Notes under the pieces: model-generated
Seen by the model: only the letters and a program-made list of their open reading frames with translations
Told to the model about the DNA's origin: nothing
Database searches by the model: none
Shown: positions 43,365 through 52,363 of the stretch, piece by piece
Layout: each line of letters starts with the position of its first letter
Numbering within the stretch: the stretch's first letter is position 1
From: Ignavibacteriales bacterium
Lineage (GTDB): Bacteria > Bacteroidota > Ignavibacteria > Ignavibacteriales > Ignavibacteriaceae
Assembly: GCA_016709155.1 (NCBI GenBank)
Contig: JADJEI010000013.1
Coordinates: 806,001-870,000, forward strand
DNA: 64,000 bases
Direction of reading: 5' to 3'
Program-made: the position numbers and the translations under genes

Positions 43365-44060
43365 ATGGACACAAAAAAAATTTTATTAGTTGATGATGAA
43401 AAAGATATTGTTGAGTTTCTCAGTTATAGCCTCGAGCAGGAAGGGTTTGATGTAATTTGTGGTTTTAACGGGCTTGATGCACTAAAAAAATTAAGTGAAA
43501 AGCCGGATTTGATAGTTCTTGATATTATGATGCCAAAACTTGACGGATTTGAAGCTTGCAAAAAAATTAGGGGTACTAAAGGATTTGAAAATACTCCAAT
43601 TATTTTTCTAACTGCCAAGGCTGGGGAAGCAAATGAAATTAAAGGACTAGAAATAGGAGCAAATGATTATATTCAAAAACCAATTTCACCTAAAAAACTG
43701 ATTGCTCGTGTCAAATCCAACCTCAGAAATGTTGAGCAATTAACTGAAAAGAGGAAGCTCCCTTCTATCCTCAAAATTGGCCCGCTTATAATTGACAGGG
43801 ATAAGTATATTATTTATGTGAACGGGGAGCTAAAGATTTTTCCAAGAAAGGAATTTGAACTTCTTTATTTTCTTGCGCAGAATCCTGGACGGGTTTTCGG
43901 AAGAGAAATTTTGCTTAAAGAAGTTTGGGGAAATGATGTTTTCGTGGTTGATAGAACGGTAGATGTGCACATCAGAAAAATTCGTGAAAAACTTGCTCAT
44001 TTTGATTATCTAATTGAAACAATCAAGGGAGTGGGGTATCGTTTTAAAAGTGAAGAATAA
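43365..44060 (+). CDS. OmpR/PhoB-family response regulator
   Basis: The 231-residue protein has a receiver domain (KILLVDDEKDIVEFL, phospho-acceptor Asp53 in LIVLDIMMPKLDGFEA, IFLTAKAG, Lys in YIQKPISPKKL) and a winged-helix output domain (FPRKEFELLYFLAQNPGRVFGREILLKEVWG, DRTVDVHIRKIREKL, IETIKGVGYRF). It pairs with the overlapping histidine kinase. The arrangement and sequences are PhoB/PhoR-like, but no phosphate gene is near, so the signal is unknown. Confidence 0.95.
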   Translation: MDTKKILLVDDEKDIVEFLSYSLEQEGFDVICGFNGLDALKKLSEKPDLIVLDIMMPKLDGFEACKKIRGTKGFENTPIIFLTAKAGEANEIKGLEIGANDYIQKPISPKKLIARVKSNLRNVEQLTEKRKLPSILKIGPLIIDRDKYIIYVNGELKIFPRKEFELLYFLAQNPGRVFGREILLKEVWGNDVFVVDRTVDVHIRKIREKLAHFDYLIETIKGVGYRFKSEE

Positions 44061-45078
44061 ACTTTCAGATATTTTTCATTTACTATTCTATAACAAGATA
44101 ATCTTTATTAGCTTCATTGCTCTTGCTGTACTTGCTTATTTATTCTTTGGTAGTTCTGACTTAATTATTGTTTATGAAATTTTACTTTTCTGTCTAACTT
44201 TGTCTGCTATCTATTTCCTGGATAGGAACAGAAAATTTGAGATAGGGCAAATCAGAAGTTTAATCAATCAGATTACAAACAATTCACTATTAAATTCTCA
44301 AAGCCTTTCACTCGATAAGAATCTTTCCCACATTGAAAAAGACATCAGGTTGATGTTTGAAAAAATTCAGAATGATTTTGCGAGATTGGAAAAACTGCAA
44401 AGAGTTCGCTCTGAATTTTTAGGAAACGTCTCACATGAATTGAGAACGCCAATATTTACAATTCAAGGATTTCTTGAAACCTTACTTGATGGTGCAATTG
44501 ACAATCCGAAAGTCAACCGTAATTTTCTTGAGAAAGCAAAAACTCACACTATAAGTCTTAGCAATCTTTTAAATGATCTGATTGATATATCAATGATCGA
44601 GTCTGGCGAGATGAGATTAAGTTTTAGGTATTTTTTCTTAAATGAATTCCTGCTCCAGATCGTTAACGAGTTAACCCCAATTGCTGAGGCAAAAAATCTA
44701 AGAATCAATTTTCAACCAGATGAAATAAACTTGCAAGTATTCGGCGACAAAAACAAATTAAGACAAGTTTTCATTAATTTAATTCAGAATGCAATTAAAT
44801 ATACCGATGAAGGCTCTATAGAAATTATTTTGACAGAAGAAGAAAAGAATGTAAAAATTGAAGTCCGTGATTCTGGCATAGGCATTCCCGAATATGATCT
44901 ATCGAGAATATTTGAACGCTTCTATCGAGTTGATAAAGCCCGTTCAAGAGCCGAAGGAGGGACAGGACTTGGACTGGCGATTGTCAAACACATAGTCGAA
45001 GCACACGGATCAAAAGTTGAAGTTCAAAGTGAAGTTTCTAAAGGAAGCGTGTTTAGTTTTAGGTTAAAGAAAGGTTAA
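44050..45078 (+). CDS. PhoR-like sensor histidine kinase
   Basis: Two N-terminal membrane helices (IIFISFIALAVLAYLFFG, LIIVYEILLFCLTLSAIYFL) are followed directly by a cytoplasmic linker, the H box EFLGNVSHELRTPIFTIQGF, the N box FINLIQNAIKYTDEG, G1 VRDSGIGIPE and G2 GGTGLGLAIVKHIVEAHGS. There is hardly any extracytoplasmic sensor domain. I chose the GTG at 44050, which overlaps the regulator stop; a TTG at 44014 would add 12 residues of translated regulator overlap. Last gene of the operon that starts at 38146. Confidence 0.93.
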   Translation: MKNKLSDIFHLLFYNKIIFISFIALAVLAYLFFGSSDLIIVYEILLFCLTLSAIYFLDRNRKFEIGQIRSLINQITNNSLLNSQSLSLDKNLSHIEKDIRLMFEKIQNDFARLEKLQRVRSEFLGNVSHELRTPIFTIQGFLETLLDGAIDNPKVNRNFLEKAKTHTISLSNLLNDLIDISMIESGEMRLSFRYFFLNEFLLQIVNELTPIAEAKNLRINFQPDEINLQVFGDKNKLRQVFINLIQNAIKYTDEGSIEIILTEEEKNVKIEVRDSGIGIPEYDLSRIFERFYRVDKARSRAEGGTGLGLAIVKHIVEAHGSKVEVQSEVSKGSVFSFRLKKG

Positions 45079-45188
45079 GGTTTTACTCTTTCTAATATTG
45101 TCCTATCATATTATGATGCTCTTATTTTGCTTTTCTATACACCCGTCTTTATATTTGGCTACAAAAATTTTGAAAAAAAATACTACTA

Positions 45189-46484
45189 ATGCAAAAAATC
45201 TACATAAAGGACTTAGCAAATTTTGTTGATAAAGAAGTCACTCTATCTGGATGGGTTTACAATAAAAGGTCAAGCGGTAAAATAAAATTTCTTATACTTC
45301 GCGATGGCACAGGATACCTTCAATGCGTTTACTTCAAAGGAAATGTTACTGAAGAAGTTTTCAACCTTGCAGATAGACTCGGGCAGGAGTCTTCAATAAC
45401 AGTTACCGGAAAAGTAAAAGCAGAACCAAGAGCAACTGGAGGGTTTGAGCTTGATTGCACAGGTCTTGTATCAATATCTGAAGCACATGACTATCCAATT
45501 ACTCCAAAAGAACATGGTATAGAGTTTCTTTTAGATAACCGCCACCTTTGGCTGAGATCAAGCAAGCAGGTTGCTATATTAAAAATTAGACATCGAATCG
45601 TAAAAGCAATTCGAGATTTCTTCGATGATCGTGGTTTTGTTTTAATGGACCCGCCCATACTCACTCCCAGTGCTTGCGAAGGTACTTCTACTTTGTTCGA
45701 AACAGATTATTTTGATTTAGGTAAAGCTTATCTTACTCAATCCGGGCAACTTTATGCCGAGGCGGGGGCAATGGCGTTAGGAAAAGTTTATACTTTTGGT
45801 CCAACCTTCAGAGCGGAAAAATCTAAGACCAGAAGACATCTTACAGAATTTTGGATGATTGAACCTGAAGTCGCTTTTAATGATTTGAACGATGACATGG
45901 ATCTTGCGGAAGAATTTCTGGAATATATTGTTCAAACCATTTTAAAAGAGCGCAGAGAAGAATTAAAAATTTTAGAAAGGGATACTTCAAAACTCGAATC
46001 AGTGAAACGACCCTTCCCTCGAATTTCTTATGACGAAGCAGTTGATATTCTTAAAAAAAATAATATCGAATTTGAATATGGGAATGATTTAGGTGCAGCA
46101 GATGAAACTGTAATTTCAAATCAGTTTGATAGGCCGGTAATGGTGCACAGGTATCCATCAGCAGTAAAAGCATTCTATATGAAACGCGACCCTGAAAATT
46201 CTAATCTTGCTCTTGCGGTAGATGTATTAGCCCCGGAAGGTTACGGTGAAATCATAGGCGGTTCTCAAAGAGAAGATGATCTCGACCTCCTCCTTGAAAG
46301 AATTCAAGAACATAAACTTCCGCAGGAGGCATTTGAATGGTATTTGGATTTGAGAAGGTTCGGTTCGGTTCCTCATGCCGGGTTTGGTTTGGGTCTGGAA
46401 AGAACTGTAAGCTGGATTTGCGGTCTTGAACATTTACGCGAAGCAATTCCCTTTCCGAGATTGATTTACAGGAATACTCCTTAA
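45189..46484 (+). CDS. asnS: Asparaginyl-tRNA synthetase
   Basis: Charges tRNA-Asn. The 431-residue class II enzyme has the OB-fold anticodon domain (VTLSGWVYNKRSSGKIKFLILRDGTGYLQCV), motif 2 region FGPTFRAEKSKTRRHLTEFWMIEPEVAF, GEIIGGSQRE and motif 3 GFGLGLERTVSWICGLEHLREAIPFPR. AsnRS rather than AspRS is favoured by the ending PFPRLIYRNTP and size. It lies between the sensor kinase and the nuo genes. Confidence 0.95.
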   Translation: MQKIYIKDLANFVDKEVTLSGWVYNKRSSGKIKFLILRDGTGYLQCVYFKGNVTEEVFNLADRLGQESSITVTGKVKAEPRATGGFELDCTGLVSISEAHDYPITPKEHGIEFLLDNRHLWLRSSKQVAILKIRHRIVKAIRDFFDDRGFVLMDPPILTPSACEGTSTLFETDYFDLGKAYLTQSGQLYAEAGAMALGKVYTFGPTFRAEKSKTRRHLTEFWMIEPEVAFNDLNDDMDLAEEFLEYIVQTILKERREELKILERDTSKLESVKRPFPRISYDEAVDILKKNNIEFEYGNDLGAADETVISNQFDRPVMVHRYPSAVKAFYMKRDPENSNLALAVDVLAPEGYGEIIGGSQREDDLDLLLERIQEHKLPQEAFEWYLDLRRFGSVPHAGFGLGLERTVSWICGLEHLREAIPFPRLIYRNTP

Positions 46485-46504
46485 GCAATTAGAATAATTT
46501 TATA

Positions 46505-47041
46505 ATGAATTTAGAAATAATACTTTTTATCATTTTTTCAATCATCGCCGCAGCCTCTTCAGTTTTAATGATTACAAGACGTGATGCAGTTATCTCCGCA
46601 TTATTTCTTGTCCTGAATTTTGCAGCGCTTGCCGGAATTTACCTGGTTTTGAATGCTCAGTTTATTGCTGTTGTGCAGGTTATTGTTTATGCCGGGGCAA
46701 TAATGGTTTTGTTCCTGTTTGTTGTGATGCTGCTTAGACCGGAGAATGAAAAAAAAATATTAGGAGGCAATCCCAAAGTAAAAATATTTGCTTTTATAAT
46801 TGCGGGTATTGTTTTAATTCAATTAGCATATCTTATCTTGAAAAGTAATCCATCTTCTGAAGTTAGTCCGGATTTAGTGAAAAGTATAAATGCAGGGACC
46901 GTAGAATCGATAGGGAGGGAGCTTTATACAAATTATATTCTTCCGGTCGAGGCAGCGGGATTTCTTTTACTTGCAGCTACTATCGGCGCTTTGGTTTTGG
47001 CTAAGAAAAAATTCGAAGGAAAGGATTCCTCCAAAGGATAA
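46505..47041 (+). CDS. nuoJ: NADH-quinone oxidoreductase subunit J
   Basis: Membrane subunit of complex I. The 178-residue protein has five membrane helices and the family motif VVQVIVYAGAIMVLFLFVVMLL, then a second-half helix EAAGFLLLAATIGALVLAKKK. It opens nuoJ-K-L-M-N, the proton-pumping arm. nuoA-I are not in the window and nuoJ is only 20 bp after asnS, so the complex I genes are split in this genome. Confidence 0.95.
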   Translation: MNLEIILFIIFSIIAAASSVLMITRRDAVISALFLVLNFAALAGIYLVLNAQFIAVVQVIVYAGAIMVLFLFVVMLLRPENEKKILGGNPKVKIFAFIIAGIVLIQLAYLILKSNPSSEVSPDLVKSINAGTVESIGRELYTNYILPVEAAGFLLLAATIGALVLAKKKFEGKDSSKG

Positions 47042-47046
47042 ATTTT

Positions 47047-47352
47047 ATGTCAGTACCAATTGAGTTTTATTTAATCTTAAGTGCATTTATGTTTTTTACC
47101 GGGGTTGCCGGTGTTCTTACAAGACGCAATGCAATTGTTGTCTTTATGTCTATTGAATTGATGCTTAACTCAGCCAATTTAACTCTTGTTACTTTTTCAT
47201 CTTTTCTTGGAAATTCAATCGGACAGGTTTTTGTTTTTTTTGTTATGACTGTTGCAGCAGCGGAAGCAGCAGTTGGCTTGGCGATTATCATTGCACTATT
47301 CCGTAATAAACAAACAGTTAACATTGACGAAATAAATATTTTGAAGTGGTAA
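47047..47352 (+). CDS. nuoK: NADH-quinone oxidoreductase subunit K
   Basis: The 101-residue protein has three membrane helices with the conserved NAIVVFMSIELMLNSANLTLV (buried Glu) and FVMTVAAAEAAVGLAIIIALFR (second buried Glu), both needed for proton transfer. Five bases after nuoJ. Confidence 0.96.
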   Translation: MSVPIEFYLILSAFMFFTGVAGVLTRRNAIVVFMSIELMLNSANLTLVTFSSFLGNSIGQVFVFFVMTVAAAEAAVGLAIIIALFRNKQTVNIDEINILKW

Positions 47353-47377
47353 ATATTTTAATGAACTTACTGAAAAC

Positions 47378-49312
47378 ATGATACAACTAATTTACCTTTC
47401 TGTCATTCTGCCGCTTTTGGGTTTTCTAATCAACGGGATCTTTGGCAGCAAAATTAAAAATGAAAAATTAATTGGAATTTTAGGCAGTGGTGTTATTGGA
47501 TTATCATTCCTGATTGTGCTCGGTGCATTTTTCGAAACGATTGGACTACCCGCTGATCAAAGAAAAACAATTGTGCCTTTATTAAACTGGATTGATGTCG
47601 GTTTAGTAAATGTTGGTTTTTCTTATCAAGTAGATCAACTCTCTCTGATTATGGGACTCATTGTCACCGGTGTTGGATTTATTATTCATGTTTATTCCAT
47701 TGGCTACATGCACGGTGATAAGGGATTTTGGAGATTCTTTGCATATATGAATCTGTTCATCTTTGCAATGATGAATTTAATTCTTGCTGATAATTTCGTC
47801 TTATTATTTCTTGGATGGGAAGGCGTAGGGCTTTGTTCATATTTATTAATTGGATTTTGGTATGACAGGAAATTTGAAAAAAGCACAACGAGTGATGCTG
47901 CAAAAAAAGCTTTTGTTGTTAACAGGATCGGCGATTTCGGATTCCTGCTTGGAATGTTTTTAATCTACCTGACTTTTGGAAGTCTAAATTTTACTGAAGT
48001 ATTTCAACGAGCATCTACTTTTGATATACCAACAGTTACATTCAGCTTCATTGCATTATTTCTTTTTATAGGTGCCACCGGCAAGTCAGCACAAATCCCA
48101 TTATTTGTATGGCTGCCCGATGCGATGGCAGGTCCGACGCCTGTTTCAGCATTGATTCATGCAGCAACAATGGTTACAGCAGGTGTTTACATGGTTGCTC
48201 GCTGTTCGATATTTTATGCTTCTGCTCCGGCTATTATGAGCGTCGTTGCAGTCATTGGTTTGCTGACTGCTATCTTTGCTGCCACAATCGGTCTTGTTCA
48301 AAATGACATTAAAAAAGTTTTAGCTTATTCAACGGTAAGTCAGCTTGGTTATATGTTTCTCGCTATGGGGATGGGGGCATTTTCGGCCGGGATATTTCAC
48401 GTAATGACTCACGCATTTTTTAAAGCTCTGTTATTTCTTGGCGCAGGGTCGGTGATCCATTCGATGCACGATGAACAAAACATTCAGCATTTCGGCGGAT
48501 TAAAAAAATATATGCCAAGGACTTCGCTTACATTTTTGATTGCTGCTCTTGCAATATCTGGCATTCCCCCCCTGTCGGGATTTTTTAGCAAAGATGAAAT
48601 TCTTTGGTTTTCTTTCTCAAATGGTGGATTCTTTTTCTGGTTCTTCGGTGCTGCTACAGCATTGATCACGGCTTTTTATATGTTCCGATTGTACATACTA
48701 ACATTTGAAGGTAAAGAGCGATTCGGTCACGATAAACATCCGCATGAGTCACCTGCAGTGATGACAATTCCATTAATAACTTTAGCAATTCTATCTGCAA
48801 TAGGCGGTTTTATAGGGATACCTGAAATCTTTTCTGGTGAACATGGAAATGTTTTTCATAATTGGTTGGCACCGGTTTTTAAAGATGCTGAAAGGAAATT
48901 AGCTTTTTACGGTTCACACACTCATTTCGAAGAAATTCTTTTAATGATTATTTCTGTGGCAGGTGCAGCGGCATCAATTTATTTAGCAAGATATATTTAT
49001 TTGAAGAATCAAAAGATCGCATTGAGTACAGCAGCTAAATTTCGTTCTGTTTATAATTTATTGCTTAATAAATATTTTGTTGATGAGGTTTATGATTCCA
49101 CTGTAATTCAGCCAATTTATAAAACTTCAGAATTATTTTTATGGAAGATTGCTGATAACAAAATCATTGATGGTTTAATCAACGGCACTGCATCATTGAT
49201 TAATATTTTTTCAGGTTACTTTAGAAAAATCCAAACTGGTGTTTCGCAGTTTTATGCTTTAATTATGATGCTTGGAATTGCCGTAGCATTATTCTGGATA
49301 ATTTTTAGATAA
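47378..49312 (+). CDS. nuoL: NADH-quinone oxidoreductase subunit L
   Basis: The 644-residue antiporter-like subunit has about sixteen helices. Motifs: NFVLLFLGWEGVGLCSYLLIGFWY (key Glu), GATGKSAQIPLFVWLPDAMAGPTPVSALIHAATMVTAGVYMVAR, VLAYSTVSQLGYMFLAMGMG and THAFFKALLFLGAGSVIH. A long C-terminal helix region that clamps the arm ends in FWIIFR. Normal length. Confidence 0.97.
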   Translation: MIQLIYLSVILPLLGFLINGIFGSKIKNEKLIGILGSGVIGLSFLIVLGAFFETIGLPADQRKTIVPLLNWIDVGLVNVGFSYQVDQLSLIMGLIVTGVGFIIHVYSIGYMHGDKGFWRFFAYMNLFIFAMMNLILADNFVLLFLGWEGVGLCSYLLIGFWYDRKFEKSTTSDAAKKAFVVNRIGDFGFLLGMFLIYLTFGSLNFTEVFQRASTFDIPTVTFSFIALFLFIGATGKSAQIPLFVWLPDAMAGPTPVSALIHAATMVTAGVYMVARCSIFYASAPAIMSVVAVIGLLTAIFAATIGLVQNDIKKVLAYSTVSQLGYMFLAMGMGAFSAGIFHVMTHAFFKALLFLGAGSVIHSMHDEQNIQHFGGLKKYMPRTSLTFLIAALAISGIPPLSGFFSKDEILWFSFSNGGFFFWFFGAATALITAFYMFRLYILTFEGKERFGHDKHPHESPAVMTIPLITLAILSAIGGFIGIPEIFSGEHGNVFHNWLAPVFKDAERKLAFYGSHTHFEEILLMIISVAGAAASIYLARYIYLKNQKIALSTAAKFRSVYNLLLNKYFVDEVYDSTVIQPIYKTSELFLWKIADNKIIDGLINGTASLINIFSGYFRKIQTGVSQFYALIMMLGIAVALFWIIFR

Positions 49313-49319
49313 TATTTTT

Positions 49320-50861
49320 ATGGAAAATAGTTTTTTAGTTTCATATCTAATTTTGCTTCCGCTGCTTGGCAGCTTAGTTTTATTATTCATTAATAAGAGT
49401 AATGAAAAGCTGATCAAGTACTTTGGTTTATTCATCTCCACTCTGGTTTTTGTTATTTCATTAATTATCTATTTTAATTTCGATTCTGACAGCGGTGAGT
49501 TCCAATTCATTCATAAAATAAATTGGATAAAAAATATTAACGTCAGTTACTTTGTTGGAGTTGATGGGCTTTCACTTCTTCTTGTATTACTTACTACATT
49601 TTTAACGCCGTTAACATTGATCTCAAGTTGGTCTGCAATTACCAAACAAGTGAAAGAGTTCACATTTTTCATGTTAGTGCTTGAAGTTGGAATGATAGGG
49701 GTTTTTGTTTCACTTGATCTCTTTTTATTCTATGTTTTTTGGGAAGCTATGCTTATTCCCATGTATTTTATAATTGGAATCTGGGGCGGGGAACAAAGAA
49801 TTTATGCATCTGTAAAATTTTTCCTTTATACCATGTTTGGTTCTTTGCTAATGCTCATTTCAATTATCTGGCTGGCTGTAAATTCGGTTTCAGTACTCGG
49901 ACACTTTTCAACTGATTTGATAGAACTTTATTCTGTTGCACCATCCTTTGAACAAACATTGCAGATGTGGATGTTTTTCGCATTCGCTTTTAGTTTCGCA
50001 ATCAAAGTACCGCTGTTTCCGCTTCACACCTGGCTTCCCGATGCTCACGTACAAGCTCCGACCGCGGGCAGTGTAATTCTTGCCGGTGTACTACTAAAAA
50101 TGGGAACTTACGGTTTACTTCGATTTTGTTTACCATTATTTCCTGATGCAAGTGTGAAGTTTGCTCCATACATTGCTGTGCTAGCGGTTATCGGAATTAT
50201 TTATGGTGCTCTGGTTGCGATGGTTCAGCGTGATATGAAAAAACTCGTTGCTTACTCTTCTGTTGCACACCTCGGTTTTGTTGTACTGGGTATTTTCGCC
50301 GTTACTCAGGAAGCAGTGCAAGGGGCAATTATTCAAATGATAAACCATGGTCTTTCTACAGGAGCTTTATTCCTTTTGGTAGGGGTTATTTATGAACGTA
50401 CTCATACGAGAGAAATTTCTTATTATGGTGGAATTGCTAAGATAGTTCCTTTGTTCTCTTTCGCTTTAATGTTTGCTTCTTTGTCATCTGTCGGACTGCC
50501 GGGGCTAAATGGGTTTGTTGGTGAGTTTTTAATTTTATTAGGTTCATTCAAGTCGCCTGTTTTGAATAGTTGGTGGTTTACAGTGTTTGCTTCTTCGGGA
50601 GTAATTTTCGCCGCAATATATTTATTATGGATGTACCAGCGAATTGTTTTCGGGGAAGTCACAAACCCAAAATTGAATGATATATCCGATATGAATAAAA
50701 GAGAAATGCTGGTGCTTATTCCAATTTTTATTTTTATAATTTGGATAGGTATTCAACCAAATACATTTTTGAAAGTTTCTGACAAATCAACAAAAAAATT
50801 AATACATCAGGTTTATCATCCGATTAATAGTGAGAACAAGCCCGTAACAGATGTTAAATAA
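49320..50861 (+). CDS. nuoM: NADH-quinone oxidoreductase subunit M
   Basis: The 513-residue antiporter-like subunit has about fourteen helices. Motifs: YFVGVDGLSLLLVLLTTFLTP, LFYVFWEAMLIPMYFIIGIWGG (key Glu), FAFSFAIKVPLFPLHTWLPDAHVQAPTAGSVILAGVLLKMGTYG, LVAYSSVAHLGFVVLG and MINHGLSTGALFLLVGVIYER. Normal length. Seven bases after nuoL. Confidence 0.97.
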   Translation: MENSFLVSYLILLPLLGSLVLLFINKSNEKLIKYFGLFISTLVFVISLIIYFNFDSDSGEFQFIHKINWIKNINVSYFVGVDGLSLLLVLLTTFLTPLTLISSWSAITKQVKEFTFFMLVLEVGMIGVFVSLDLFLFYVFWEAMLIPMYFIIGIWGGEQRIYASVKFFLYTMFGSLLMLISIIWLAVNSVSVLGHFSTDLIELYSVAPSFEQTLQMWMFFAFAFSFAIKVPLFPLHTWLPDAHVQAPTAGSVILAGVLLKMGTYGLLRFCLPLFPDASVKFAPYIAVLAVIGIIYGALVAMVQRDMKKLVAYSSVAHLGFVVLGIFAVTQEAVQGAIIQMINHGLSTGALFLLVGVIYERTHTREISYYGGIAKIVPLFSFALMFASLSSVGLPGLNGFVGEFLILLGSFKSPVLNSWWFTVFASSGVIFAAIYLLWMYQRIVFGEVTNPKLNDISDMNKREMLVLIPIFIFIIWIGIQPNTFLKVSDKSTKKLIHQVYHPINSENKPVTDVK

Positions 50862-50908
50862 CAATTTGATTTTTCTAAAAGATGTAAACAGATTATAATT
50901 TATTAAAT

Positions 50909-52335
50909 ATGATAAGCATTGAAAATTTAATTTATACTCTCCCATTGATAATAATATCATCTGGTATTTTATTGTCCGTGATCATAGAAATGTATTCTAA
51001 TAAAAGTGAAAATATATTACCGTGGTTTTCCCTTTTTCTCTTTACACTTTCTGCGATCTACGCTCTGTACTCAATTAATTCTGTTTCTGTTGTTTTTCAA
51101 AATATGATTAATACCGGAGGCAATGTTAATCTATTTTATTTTATTTTTTGCTCAGGCTCGGCTATCGTTACTTTACTTTCAATTAGCTACCTAAAAAAGT
51201 ACGGCGCATATTTTGGCGAGTATTTCATTCTCCTTCAAACTTCCGTCCTAGGAATGATGCTTATGGCAGCAGCCAGAGACCTTTTTGTGGTTTTCCTCGG
51301 ACTTGAAATTATGTCTGTTTCATTTTATGTACTAGCGGGATTAAACAGAAAAAGATTATCAGCTAATGAAGCTTCACTTAAATATTTTTTACTGGGTGCT
51401 TTTGCTACAGGATTCCTCGTCTATGGTATTGCTTTAATCTACGGATCTGTACATACGACTTCAATTCAAATTATCTCATCTAAGTTTGCAGATTTGTCGG
51501 CCAACATTTTATTTATGGGAGGGATTTTATTATTCTTAATTGGATTTTCATTTAAAATCGCTGCGTTTCCATTTCACATGTGGGTACCTGATGTTTACCA
51601 AGGCGCTCCAACAACCGTTTCAGCATTATTTTCTACTGGAGGCAAAGCTGCGGCGTTCAGTGCAATCATGGTGGTGTTAGCAGTTATGTTTACCGGCAGC
51701 GGGCAAAATCAATTTACTCCCTACCTTGCAGTAATCTCAACACTTTCAATGCTTTATGGCAGCATAGTCGCTATTGCACAAACTGATATTAAAAGAATGC
51801 TTGCATATTCTTCAATCGCACATGCCGGTTATATGATCATCGGATTAAGCGCAGGCAATGCTTTAGGGGTGGCAGGGATAATTTTTTATTTGGCTGCTTA
51901 TACTTTTATCAACCTTGGTGCATTCGGTGTCGTTTCAATTATTGAAGGTGAAGATGAAAGTAACCTTACAATTGATTCATACAGTGGATTGAATAAAAAA
52001 GTCCGATGCTTGCAGCATTACTTGCGATATTCATGTTTTCCCTGGCTGGCATCCCTCCCTTTGCAGGATTTTTTCGGTAAATATTATGTTTTTATTGCAG
52101 CTATAAAAGCAGACCTCACATGGCTTGCGATACTTGGAGTTTTTCAAGCGCTATTAGTGCTTATTTCTATTTGCGAATAGTTGTGGTGATGTATTTCAAA
52201 GAGTCAAGTTCTGATTTTAAAATTGAAAAATCCAGCACGGCAAACCTTGCAATAATCATTTCTGTTTTATTCGTAGTTTTATTAGGCGTCGCACCCGGTA
52301 GTTTAATTGATTTAATCACTTCATTTTTGAAGTGA
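50909..52335 (+). CDS. nuoN: NADH-quinone oxidoreductase subunit N, three homopolymer indels
   Basis: The restored protein has 475 residues and about fourteen helices: FVVFLGLEIMSVSFYVLAGL (key Glu), FSFKIAAFPFHMWVPDVYQGAPTTVSALFSTGGKAAAF, LAYSSIAHAGYMIIGLSAG and PMLAALLAIFMFSLAGIPPFAGFFGKYYVF. The literal frame ends at 52180 with a wrong stretch between SGLNKK and GKYYVF. One A must be added at 51995-52000, one T removed at 52069-52074, and one T added at 52140-52144 to reach the stop at 52335. The restored parts match the family closely. Loss of this subunit would disable complex I, so these are most likely sequence errors. Confidence 0.93.
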
Positions 52336-52363
52336 TAGATTATTTTGAAAGAATGATGTTCAC

